Shown here in pieces: positions 22,901 to 29,929 of a stretch of DNA of 41,291 bases. A model generated the notes under the pieces. The model worked only from the letters and a program-made list of their open reading frames with translations. It was not told where the DNA came from and searched no databases. The translations under genes were made by a program, and so were the position numbers. Origin of the DNA: a virus; the IMG/VR virus record IMGVR_UViG_3300032050_000300, positions 1-41,291 of that record; one strand, written 5' to 3'. The first letter of the stretch is position 1; the number at the start of each line of letters is the position of its first letter.

Positions 22901-23807
22901 ATTGGCCGGGTATGGAATCACTGATGCACAAGCGCTCGACGCCGATCTGACCGCAATTGCGGGATTGGCGGGCACCACTGGTTTCTTGAAGAAGACCGCA
23001 GCAAATACTTGGTCGCTCGACACCAACAGCTACTTGACCGGCAACCAAAGCATCACGGTCTCTGGCGACGCCACCGGCTCAGGCTCTACGGCAATTAGCC
23101 TCACGCTGGCCAACAGCGGCGCTACGGCCGGCACGTACAAAAGCGTGACGGTTGACGCCAAGGGTCGCGTAACCGGCGGGACGAACCCGACAACGCTGTC
23201 CGGGTATGGAATCACTGATGCACAAGCGCTTGATGCTGACCTAACCGCAATCGCCGGTCTGACCGGAACCTCCGGTTTTCTTAAAAAGACCGCCGCAGAC
23301 ACGTGGTCGTTGGACACGAGCACATACATCACCGGTTCGGGGAGTATCAGCGGTAATGCAGCCACTGCGACAACGGCGACTACCGCCAATGGGCTCGCAA
23401 CTGGGAACAACTACCAAGTCAACTCATTAGGCGTAGATACAGCGGCATCTGGGACTGCTGGAGAGATCCGCGCAACCAACAACGTCACTGCCTATTACTC
23501 TTCAGACCGTAGGCTCAAAGAAAACATTCGTGATATCCCCCGTGCAGTTGATGCTGTAGAAGCGATTGGCGGGAAGCTGTTTGACTGGACGGACAAATAC
23601 ATCGAGTCTAAGGGCGGTGCGGACGGCTACTTTGTACAGAAGTCTGACTTTGGTGTGGTGGCGCAGGATGTCCAAGCAGCCTTCCCGTTGGCAGTCCGTG
23701 AACGCGAAGATGGCACCTTGGCCGTGGATTACGAAAAACTCTGCGCACTAGCGTTTGCCGCTATTAAAGAACTCTCGGCTCGCGTGAAAGAACTGGAGGC
23801 CCGCTAA
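19992..23807 (+). CDS. Long tail fibre with self-cleaving S74 chaperone domain
   Basis: A 1271-residue fibre. It has an N-terminal attachment region, a long Gly/Ser/Thr-rich repetitive shaft, and a C-terminal Peptidase_S74 (endosialidase-type intramolecular chaperone) domain starting near residue 1168. The S74 dyad is visible in SDRRLK: S1171 and K1176, five residues apart as in studied members. Auto-cleavage before S1171 would leave a fibre of 1170 residues and a chaperone of about 101 residues. The shaft holds two 165-residue repeats (copies at about codons 506 and 671) and three 'LDADLTAIA...' units (798, 982, 1080). It is the probable receptor-binding protein. Confidence 0.93.
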   Translation: MTLLFKNNASTTVSGAVNTTQTSINVASSTGFPVPSAGDYFYATLYELSGNPAVEVNIEIIKVTAVSGTAWTIERAQDGTTAKARNGTTTCYAENRFTAASAEQPLQKDNNLSDLSNASTARTNLGLGTMATQAASSVNITGGTISGVTLTSLDSGTTIQDNADTTKQLKFEVSGIATGNTRTLTAPNASGTIALTSDLSSGYQPLDSDLTAVAGLSANGLVARTGTGTAAVRSLTAPVAGITVTNGDGVSGNPTIGLANDLAGVEGLTGTGFVRRTAADTWSASTLVDADIPGALTGKSYNGLTLTSNATGFSVAGGTTSKTLTLNNSLTFAGTDGTTITFPSTTGTLALNNQTMFLGTTSVALNRSSASLTLNGVNIDGSAGSATSATSATTATNLSGGNGTTLLGSVPYQSGASTTTLLAPNTTTTKQFFSQTGNGTNGAAPSWSAVSKSDVGLGSVENTAVSTWAGSTSLTTLGTVATGTWNATTIGIAKGGTGQVTASAAFNALSPVTTTGDLIYGSGVNTNARLAGNTTTTKQFLLSTGDGTNATAPAWGSVANGDIPTALTGKTYNSLTLVAAATGFTIAGGTTSKTLTINNTLALSGTDSSTLNIGSGGTLGSAAYTASSAYAPSVGSTTIATVGTISAGTWQGSAIGISYGGTGATSKAAGFNALSPVTTLGDLIYGSGANTNARLAGNTTTAKQFLSSTGDGTNTTAPAWGTLANGDIPTSLTGKTYNGLTLTANATGFSVGGGTTAKTLQVNNNLTFSGIDGSTLNIGSGGTLGTAAYTASTAYQPLDADLTAIATLAGTSGFLKKTAADTWSLDTGTYLTGNQSISLSGDATGSGTTSISVALAASGVTAGTYPKVTVDAKGRVTSGASLASGDLPTYTGSLTSTQVTTALGFTPYSNANPSGYITGNQSISVTGDASGTGATSISLTLANSGATAGTYKSVTVDAKGRVTGGTNPTTLAGYGITDAQALDADLTAIAGLAGTTGFLKKTAANTWSLDTNSYLTGNQSITVSGDATGSGSTAISLTLANSGATAGTYKSVTVDAKGRVTGGTNPTTLSGYGITDAQALDADLTAIAGLTGTSGFLKKTAADTWSLDTSTYITGSGSISGNAATATTATTANGLATGNNYQVNSLGVDTAASGTAGEIRATNNVTAYYSSDRRLKENIRDIPRAVDAVEAIGGKLFDWTDKYIESKGGADGYFVQKSDFGVVAQDVQAAFPLAVREREDGTLAVDYEKLCALAFAAIKELSARVKELEAR
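21507..22490 (+). repeat. Two-copy 495-bp tandem repeat in the fibre shaft
   Basis: Two copies (21507 and 22002 as matching points) both encode FNALSPVTT-x-GDLIYGSG, NARLAGNTTT-KQFL, STGDGTN, LTGKTYN-LTL and STLNIGSGGTLG at the same relative positions. The 495-bp spacing is a multiple of three, so recombination between them keeps the frame. Confidence 0.8.
22383..23330 (+). repeat. Three-unit repeat in the fibre shaft
   Basis: LDADLTAIA recurs at codons 798, 982 and 1080, each followed by GFLKKTAA-TWSLDT and a TGNQSI or similar segment. The second and third are 98 codons (294 bp) apart. TAGTYKSVTVDAKGRVTGGT occurs twice with nearly the same DNA. Confidence 0.8.
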
Positions 23808-24263
23808 ATGGCAGTTCTCCCGTCATCAGGTGCCCTGAGCATCAACGACATTGCCGGTGTAATGGGTGGTACAGCACCGCACAGCCTGAGCGAGTATTAC
23901 CGTGGCGGCGGGCTGGTGCCGAGTACAAAAACGGTTACTACAACCGAAGGGCCGTCTTACGCTATATCTGGAGCGGATTATTATTGGTCTTGGAATAATT
24001 TAAATGATTATGTTTTTATTTGGTGGGCCGACGTACGAGTATATCTCGGCTACTTAGGGGCCTCAACGGTAACGGTAACCATAGGAGACTACACGTACAC
24101 CCGAGGTACTATTCGGGTTACACTTTATTTAAAAAACCCTGAAAGAGAAGAATACCAAGGGGAAGTCTCCAGATCCAGTTCTACGACCGTAAACATCAAC
24201 GGCAGTGTCCCAACTTCCGGCCAAATCAGCATCAGCAACTTGTATGGCGCAGAAAAGCCATAA
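23808..24263 (+). CDS. Small virion protein with 'SLSEYYRGG...SNLYG' ends
   Basis: A 151-residue protein directly after the fibre. The start MAVLPSSGALSINDIAGVMG, then HSLSEYYRGGGLVP, and the ending SGQISISNLYGA are hallmarks of a phage structural family of unknown function often found near tail fibres. The middle is Tyr/Trp-rich and beta-like (YYWSWNNLNDYVFIWW). GGAGG in the end of the fibre gene serves as ribosome site. From about 23940 the base composition becomes visibly more AT-rich. Confidence 0.7.
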   Translation: MAVLPSSGALSINDIAGVMGGTAPHSLSEYYRGGGLVPSTKTVTTTEGPSYAISGADYYWSWNNLNDYVFIWWADVRVYLGYLGASTVTVTIGDYTYTRGTIRVTLYLKNPEREEYQGEVSRSSSTTVNINGSVPTSGQISISNLYGAEKP

Positions 24264-24277
24264 ATAGGACTATTAAC

Positions 24278-24646
24278 ATGCACACCCAATTTGATATAAC
24301 TGCTGTTAAAGCTGACCAGAATGGTAATGTAGTAATTATTGACTGGATTTTCACTGCCACTGAAGGTGTTGAAACATCAATTGGTGCGGGGTCTGCGATT
24401 CTTGATAGTAGCAGTACCTTGCCGGCCGCCTTGGGCAATACTAAAGAAGATCTTGTTGCGAAATTAGTAGAGCATCATGGTGGGCAGGCGTTTGTGGATG
24501 GTTTAACTCAAATCCATGCCAAAAACATAAACCTATTAAAGTTGAAGCGAACTGCCACTCCTGTCAACTACAGCTTTTTGGTACCTAATGCGCAGGCTGC
24601 AACGCAATCAACAGTTGCCGTACTTGAGCCGGTGAATCTCCCATGA
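24278..24646 (+). CDS. Hypothetical protein in the AT-richer accessory patch
   Basis: A 122-residue soluble protein with beta-rich N-terminus (FDITAVKADQNGNVVIIDWI) and helical middle (TKEDLVAKLVEHHGGQAFVD). It has AGGA upstream and overlaps the next start. Codons are clearly more AT-rich than in the capsid genes, suggesting separate origin. No function is recognised; the place just after the fibre region is typical of accessory genes. Confidence 0.65.
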   Translation: MHTQFDITAVKADQNGNVVIIDWIFTATEGVETSIGAGSAILDSSSTLPAALGNTKEDLVAKLVEHHGGQAFVDGLTQIHAKNINLLKLKRTATPVNYSFLVPNAQAATQSTVAVLEPVNLP

Positions 24647-25098
24647 ATTTCGTGCCTAAATCAGCTTTTGGTTGGGTAGTGTATTTCGGCCGGATGCAAG
24701 CGGGTCAGACGTGGCGCTGGCAAGTTCCTCAAGATACTCCGAGATCTCAAAATCCCAATATAAGCATTTGGTTATCTGGGCGTGTTGTAGCAACAAGAGA
24801 TAGCGACGGAGTGGTAACGTCAACGCGTGTGCCGGGTTGGTTTTCACAGGAACAACCAAACATTTCCGCCGGGGACTACACCCTGACTGCTACTGAGGAT
24901 ACTACTTGGGCTTGCATTACTGCCGGTACTAATAAAAACAAGTTGCCAGATGTATCTGCACTTAGACTTAATCCGGGGGATAGTTTTACAGGCGGCACTA
25001 AAGTATTGATCTGTTATCCGTACATAAAAGCAGTGAACGTACAGTCGGGTTTTCAAGCCACTGAACAAACCTACGGATTGGTATTTAATAATGTTTAA
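24643..25098 (+). CDS. Hypothetical protein, possibly virion-associated
   Basis: A 151-residue protein overlapping both neighbours. It is Trp/Gly/Thr-rich with alternating hydrophobic strands (GWVVYFGRMQAGQTWRWQVP; ISAGDYTLTATEDTTWACIT), so probably a beta-sandwich. It belongs to the AT-richer accessory patch between the fibre and lysis genes. No family is recognised. Confidence 0.6.
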   Translation: MNFVPKSAFGWVVYFGRMQAGQTWRWQVPQDTPRSQNPNISIWLSGRVVATRDSDGVVTSTRVPGWFSQEQPNISAGDYTLTATEDTTWACITAGTNKNKLPDVSALRLNPGDSFTGGTKVLICYPYIKAVNVQSGFQATEQTYGLVFNNV

Positions 25099-25807
25099 GC
25101 AGCAAATGTGGATGATCCCCGTAGCCCATATTGCAGGAGTGATTTCTTGCGCTATCGGGTTTGCGTGGCTTATTCAGGGAATTGCGCCTTGGTGGGTCGC
25201 GGTGTGGATTGCGGGGCATGTGTGCGGCAGCTTGGCAGTTTCTGTGGGCCTGCACAGGTACTTTACACACGGGTCTTTTGAAACCTCACAGTTCTGGCAT
25301 TGGGTGCTTGCTTTTTATTCTACGTTGACTGTGCAGGGCAGCGCTTTAGGGTGGGCTGCTGCCCATACCACCCATCATGTCCACGCGGACACCGACGGCG
25401 ATCCTCACCGTGTCGATCTGTCCTATCTGATCTACAAGCGGTACAGGGATGTGCCCATGGTAGGCTGGAGAGTGCGGCATCTGGTTAAAGACCCGGCGGT
25501 AGCTGTGACTCATAGGTACGGATTGTTGTTAATCTTGGGGTGGGCTGCGCTGTTGTTTACGCTTGGAGGGGTCGAGCTTCTGGTGTACGGATATTTAGCA
25601 CCATTGGGCACCACACATCTTGTGGGGGCCGTTCACCAAGTGACAACGCACCGGGGTGGGGTCGCCCGAGACCTACCGTGGCTTGAATGGCTTCTACCTG
25701 CTGCGGGGGAGTGGATGCACGGCCACCACCACGAGAACCCTCGAAACCCGCGCCTCGGCGGCCTCGATTACGGGTGGCTCTTTATAAGATTCATAACCCG
25801 AACATAA
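25091..25807 (+). CDS. Membrane fatty-acid desaturase (auxiliary metabolic gene)
   Basis: A 238-residue membrane di-iron enzyme. All three histidine boxes are present: HRYFTH (H55, H60), HTTHH (H92, H95, H96) followed by DTDGDPH (101-106), and HGHHH (H210, H212-H214) inside GEWMHGHHHENPRNPRLGG. Hydrophobic segments lie at about 9-30, 34-52, 70-90, 143-165 and 167-180. This matches delta-9-type acyl desaturases, which introduce a cis double bond into membrane acyl chains with oxygen and an electron donor. It is shorter than the usual 270-320 residues. The asparagine ligand expected four residues before H187 is replaced by Q183. It overlaps the previous gene by 8 bp, in a phage structural operon. 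Confidence 0.9.
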   Translation: MFKQQMWMIPVAHIAGVISCAIGFAWLIQGIAPWWVAVWIAGHVCGSLAVSVGLHRYFTHGSFETSQFWHWVLAFYSTLTVQGSALGWAAAHTTHHVHADTDGDPHRVDLSYLIYKRYRDVPMVGWRVRHLVKDPAVAVTHRYGLLLILGWAALLFTLGGVELLVYGYLAPLGTTHLVGAVHQVTTHRGGVARDLPWLEWLLPAAGEWMHGHHHENPRNPRLGGLDYGWLFIRFITRT

Positions 25808-25820
25808 ATTTTTAAGTGCC

Positions 25821-26282
25821 ATGTTCCCCAAACTTACCCCGGTGGTGCAGTTTCTGACTGCCTCGTTTGCCTTGTCAGTTGGCGGGTATACCGCTGGGGA
25901 TAAGTTTGGATGGTTTGACCGCAGCATCATTGAGTGGGCACCGGAGCACTTCAGCATCAAGGACGCCAAGGTTGGTGAGCCTGTGCAGGTAACGGTAGCT
26001 CGGATCAAGAAGCGCGACGACTGCTCGGTTGAAGGCTTCACCCCGACGGTGCGAGATGCTGCTGGTCTGATTCACGAAGCCACCCCCAGCATGTCGAAGT
26101 TCACCGGCCCCGCTGGCCCTGAGATTGACACCTTCACGTACATGCTGAAGATTTCGGACAAAGAGCCCGTAAATCCCGGAAAGGCCACCCTGCTGGCGAC
26201 CATCAAGTACAAGTGCCCAGAGGGTGAGCGGACAGTGACTTACCCTCGGCACAAGAACCTGACGTTTAATCTGAAAGGATAA
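25821..26282 (+). CDS. Membrane-anchored or secreted protein beside the holin
   Basis: A 153-residue protein with an N-terminal hydrophobic segment (LTPVVQFLTASFALSVGGYT) that could be a signal anchor. The exterior part is probably beta-rich (GEPVQVTVARIKKRDDCSVE...YKCPEGERTVTYP). Two cysteines could form a disulfide in the periplasm. It lies directly before the holin/endolysin pair, so an accessory lysis or envelope role is possible. Confidence 0.6.
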   Translation: MFPKLTPVVQFLTASFALSVGGYTAGDKFGWFDRSIIEWAPEHFSIKDAKVGEPVQVTVARIKKRDDCSVEGFTPTVRDAAGLIHEATPSMSKFTGPAGPEIDTFTYMLKISDKEPVNPGKATLLATIKYKCPEGERTVTYPRHKNLTFNLKG

Positions 26283-26284
26283 GC

Positions 26285-26764
26285 ATGCTGCCAATCGTCG
26301 CCTCTATCGTCTCTGGCCTGATCTCTAACGGCTTGCCTAAGATTGCCGACGCCGTGCTGGAAAAGGGCGTTGATTACGTCGAGAAAAAACTCGGGGTAGA
26401 ACTCAAGCCTGAAGAAGAAATGACGCAGGAGCATGTTGCTTCCTTGCGCGAACGGGCGATGCAGCACGCTGAGTTCATGGTGGAGCAGGAAGTTAAGGAT
26501 AAGGCTAACGCCCGAGATATGGCTAAACACGCCATGTCCTCCTCAGACTGGTTCGTGCGGCGGTTCACCTACTTCTTCATCAGCGGGTGGTCAATCTTTG
26601 CTATGGTGTACATTCCATACATCACCTTTGGCCCCATCCCGGCTGAAAACGTGCGGTTCGCTGATACCATCCTCGGCTTTATGCTGGGCACTGTGATGGC
26701 CTCGATGTTCTCGTTCTTGCTGGGTTCCTCCTTTGGCTCCCGTGTCAAGGATGAGAAGAAATGA
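26285..26764 (+). CDS. Holin of the 3TM (GTA-type) family
   Basis: A 159-residue protein with an N-terminal hydrophobic segment (about 1-20), a charged middle helix, and two C-terminal hydrophobic segments (about 96-113 and 126-147), ending in a basic tail. This resembles the 3TM holins (PF11351 type). It overlaps the endolysin gene by ATGA, the normal place for a holin. AAGGA lies 6 nt before ATG 26285. It should permeabilise the inner membrane at a set time. Confidence 0.8.
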   Translation: MLPIVASIVSGLISNGLPKIADAVLEKGVDYVEKKLGVELKPEEEMTQEHVASLRERAMQHAEFMVEQEVKDKANARDMAKHAMSSSDWFVRRFTYFFISGWSIFAMVYIPYITFGPIPAENVRFADTILGFMLGTVMASMFSFLLGSSFGSRVKDEKK

Positions 26765-27372
26765 TCGAGATTGCTCACCTTGTTGCCGTTGGCGTAAAGC
26801 CCGAGACTGCTGCTACGTGGCTCCCTGCTGTGCAGGCTGCTTGTGATCGGTTTGAGATCAACAACCCGAATCGAATTGCGGCGTTTCTCGCGCAGTGCGC
26901 TCACGAGTCAGGAGGCTTTAATCGGCTTCTTGAAAACCTGAACTACAGCGCCGAAGCGCTCATGCGCGTGTGGCCTAGTCGGTTTCCGTCGATGGAAGTA
27001 GCGATGCGATACCACCGCCAGCCGGAGAAGATCGCCAACAACGTCTATGGCAACCGGATGGGTAACGGCTCTGAGGCAAGCGGTGAAGGCTGGAAGTACC
27101 GGGGCCGGGGGCTGAAACAACTCACTGGCAAGTCAAACTACACAGCATGTAGCAAGGGGCTGGGCAAAGATCTTGTTGCTGAACCTGACTTGCTGCTTAC
27201 GCCTGAGTTTGCTGCGTTGTCTGCCGGATGGTTCTGGAAGTCCAACAACTGCTCTCCGATGGCCGACGCACGGGAATTTGAGTTGTTGACCAAACGCATC
27301 AACGGCGGTCTGATTGGACTTGCTGACCGTAAAAATCGGTACGAAAAAGCACTTGCTTGTTTCCCCGAGTAA
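26761..27372 (+). CDS. Endolysin, glycoside hydrolase family 19
   Basis: A 203-residue lysozyme/chitinase-like enzyme. The segment AAFLAQCAHESGGF carries the catalytic glutamate (E49), and WKYRGRGLKQLTGKSNY is the GH19 substrate-site signature. No signal peptide is seen, so export depends on the holin. GH19 endolysins cleave the glycan strands of peptidoglycan. The length is normal for the family. Confidence 0.92.
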   Translation: MIEIAHLVAVGVKPETAATWLPAVQAACDRFEINNPNRIAAFLAQCAHESGGFNRLLENLNYSAEALMRVWPSRFPSMEVAMRYHRQPEKIANNVYGNRMGNGSEASGEGWKYRGRGLKQLTGKSNYTACSKGLGKDLVAEPDLLLTPEFAALSAGWFWKSNNCSPMADAREFELLTKRINGGLIGLADRKNRYEKALACFPE

Positions 27373-27374
27373 CT

Positions 27375-27656
27375 ATGCCACTTCAAAACATGACCTCAGA
27401 CGAAGATTTCAAGCGGCTGGAATCCAAAGTTGACAAACTGACGGATGCAGTGATGCGGTTGGTGCTGATCGAAGAACGCCAATCGACGCAAGGCGAGCGA
27501 ATCGGTAAGATTGAAACCCATGTCGCCAGCCTGCAAACCGCGCACAACAAGACCGACAAGATGCTGCACATGTGGATCAATCGCGGCGTGGGCGTCTGGG
27601 TCGCGGTCGGCATCGTGTTTGCGCTTGTGCAGTTTGGATCGAAGTGGATGAAGTAA
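27375..27656 (+). CDS. XhlA-like coiled-coil/membrane lysis accessory protein
   Basis: A 93-residue protein with an N-terminal amphipathic coiled coil (FKRLESKVDKLTDAVMRLVL) and one C-terminal membrane segment (GVGVWVAVGIVFALVQFG) followed by a basic end. This is the layout of XhlA/haemolysin-type holin partners. The first ATG in frame after the endolysin stop (27375) is chosen; the frame opens earlier inside the endolysin gene. It may tether or assist the holin. Confidence 0.7.
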   Translation: MPLQNMTSDEDFKRLESKVDKLTDAVMRLVLIEERQSTQGERIGKIETHVASLQTAHNKTDKMLHMWINRGVGVWVAVGIVFALVQFGSKWMK

Positions 27657-27724
27657 TAAACTTTGATGACGATGAAAAGATTGTCCCTGCTGTCGCTGCG
27701 GCGCTAAAACGGTAACTCACTGCC

Positions 27725-29929
27725 ATGACGATCCTCTCCACCAAAGTGTTTAACGGCGAGGTCCCCCGGACACCGGCGGATAAATTGCCTGACGGCAAGG
27801 CTCAGTCCGCGATCAACTGCAACTTTGCGTACGGAGAGCTTCGCCCAATGGCGGCTCCGTTCCTGCTGACTACCCTCTCCAACCTTGCTAAGTCCGTATT
27901 CAGTCTGAACGGTCTGACGTTCTACTCGTGGCCGTATCGGACGAAAGCATGGAAAGGGCCCGTCATTGGGGATGCGTACAACCGCATGTACTACACCGCC
28001 CAGAATGGCGGTATGAGGGTGGCTAGTACCGTTTCGATGGTTAGCGAGGGCGGTGAACCGCCGGTGAGCTACAAGGCGGGTGTTCCTTCCGTAGAAGCCG
28101 CTCCGTCCTACACGCTGCTGGATAGAACCTCGCTGCCTGATTACCCAAACGCGATCATCAAGCTGTTCACATACTTCGAGAAGGACGGTAAAAAGTACGA
28201 GGAAAGCGAAACCACGTACACAACTGTTCGTCCGTTCACCGAGTTCACGTTCACTATCGCGGACCCCACAACACTGGCAACCGGCGAGTTGAGCGAGGCG
28301 CTTAGGTCGGTTCGTCTGGCGTCTCTGTCTGTTAACCAGACAGTTGACAACGGTGAATACTCATACCAAGTATCCAAAGCCACGCCGCTGGATGGTCAGA
28401 TCGCGGTGATCCAAGATTCTTCTACCGTTGTTGTAGGGTCGACGACGTTTACCGGTGTAGTGACTATTACCCCGACCGACGGCCCGGAGACTACGCCCGG
28501 GGCGTACCTGAATTACCGCGCAGCGCAGATCGGCGGATCGACACCGATAACTGCTACTCCCGCTGCAAGGGTGGATCTGATCGACGCGACGACGGGTACG
28601 ACAGTCTTTTCCCTGTCAGCGGCTAGTGGAGCGGAGTCATCCAGATCGGACGCCGTACCCGGAGGTGTTGAAGCCACGATGTCTAAGGCTGGCACTGGTT
28701 CAGGCACTTGGAAGTTGACGCTCAAGTATGGCGTCATGGAGGCACGGGCGTACGTCGTCACGATGGTGAACCAGTGGGGTGAGGAGTCCAAGCCGTCTCC
28801 TCCTGTTGTAGTTCAGCCAACGTATATGCAGTCGGTATCTGTGCAGTTTACTGCGCCTTCGTTTATTGACTACGCCCCCGGCAATAAGTTCCGTCTCTAC
28901 CGATCCACACCCGGAGGCTCGTATCTGTCGGTGACGGATACTCCGCAGACGTTCTCTACTACAACGTGGGCGTACAACGACACGTCCATCAACGTCAAGA
29001 GCACGGATGCCGTGCTTGAGACTATCGGCTGGGATCTTCCTCCTGTGAACTTGCAGGGGCTGACGTTGATGCCCAATGGGTTTTTCGCCGGTTTCTTTGG
29101 CGACACGATGTACTTCAGCGAGCCGTATCGCCCGTGGGCGTGGCCGTACAGCATGACGTTCCCCGTGAACCTCGTTGGTATGCGGTCGCTTGAGAACTCA
29201 CTGGTCGTGACTACGGTGTCGTACCCGTATCTTGTCAGTGGCGTCCACCCGGACGCGATGACCCAATCCAAACTGTCCGAGTCGCAAGCCGGTGTTTCTG
29301 ATCACGGCATGTGCGTCGTAGGGAACACGGTCGCGTACATCTCAAATGACGGGCTGGCGATCATCAATGGGTTTAACGTAGACCTCAATACGAGCCAGCA
29401 GCTTTGGACCCGTGAGGCATGGCGTGACCGGTACGGTTCGCTTCTGTCCAGTCTTGAGTTGGCTTACCACGATGGTTCTCTAGTCTGTGGAACATCGACC
29501 GCCGGCAAGATGTGGGAGATCCGGCTCGACCCGGAAGGCGGCGGGAACCTGACTCAACTCGGGAATACTTTTACGTCCGACGCGCTGTACGTTTTACCTG
29601 CGTCTGACCAGTTGTATCTGGTCCAAGGGCGCAATTTGATGCAGTACAAGGGCGCTGGAACTACGCCGTTGTACGAGTGGTGGAGTAAGGACTACATTCT
29701 CCCTAAGCCGTCGTCGTTCACAGTCGGGTACATTGACTGTTCAGGACCGGTTACCGTCACTCTCTACGCGGACGGCGTTCAACGCTTTCAAGGCGCGTAC
29801 ATCGGTCGCACGTATTTCAGAATACCCTCTGGCTCGAAAGCGCTTCGTTGGTCGTACAAACTGAACGGGACGGGCAGAGTCAAAGAAATTTCGTTTGCCG
29901 AGCGCCGGCAGGAGTTGCGTGGTGTCTGA
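27725..29929 (+). CDS. Large virion protein, probably tail component
   Basis: A 734-residue soluble protein. It starts MTILSTKVFNGEVPRTPADK and has long beta-rich stretches, including fibronectin-like segments (YVVTMVNQWGEESKPSPPVV). The second half has repeated 'VGNTVAYISNDGLAIINGFN'-type strands that resemble a propeller. Proteins with this start are frequent in environmental podovirus-like genomes as structural proteins. It stands between lysis and tail-tip-like genes, so a tail or hub part is probable. Confidence 0.7.
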   Translation: MTILSTKVFNGEVPRTPADKLPDGKAQSAINCNFAYGELRPMAAPFLLTTLSNLAKSVFSLNGLTFYSWPYRTKAWKGPVIGDAYNRMYYTAQNGGMRVASTVSMVSEGGEPPVSYKAGVPSVEAAPSYTLLDRTSLPDYPNAIIKLFTYFEKDGKKYEESETTYTTVRPFTEFTFTIADPTTLATGELSEALRSVRLASLSVNQTVDNGEYSYQVSKATPLDGQIAVIQDSSTVVVGSTTFTGVVTITPTDGPETTPGAYLNYRAAQIGGSTPITATPAARVDLIDATTGTTVFSLSAASGAESSRSDAVPGGVEATMSKAGTGSGTWKLTLKYGVMEARAYVVTMVNQWGEESKPSPPVVVQPTYMQSVSVQFTAPSFIDYAPGNKFRLYRSTPGGSYLSVTDTPQTFSTTTWAYNDTSINVKSTDAVLETIGWDLPPVNLQGLTLMPNGFFAGFFGDTMYFSEPYRPWAWPYSMTFPVNLVGMRSLENSLVVTTVSYPYLVSGVHPDAMTQSKLSESQAGVSDHGMCVVGNTVAYISNDGLAIINGFNVDLNTSQQLWTREAWRDRYGSLLSSLELAYHDGSLVCGTSTAGKMWEIRLDPEGGGNLTQLGNTFTSDALYVLPASDQLYLVQGRNLMQYKGAGTTPLYEWWSKDYILPKPSSFTVGYIDCSGPVTVTLYADGVQRFQGAYIGRTYFRIPSGSKALRWSYKLNGTGRVKEISFAERRQELRGV

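Noticed and set aside
27644-27715. 23-residue GTG frame (VDEVINFDDDEKIVPAVAAA...) after the XhlA-like gene
   Set aside because: Acidic and plausible, but the ribosome site is weak and the peptide too short to support without conservation.
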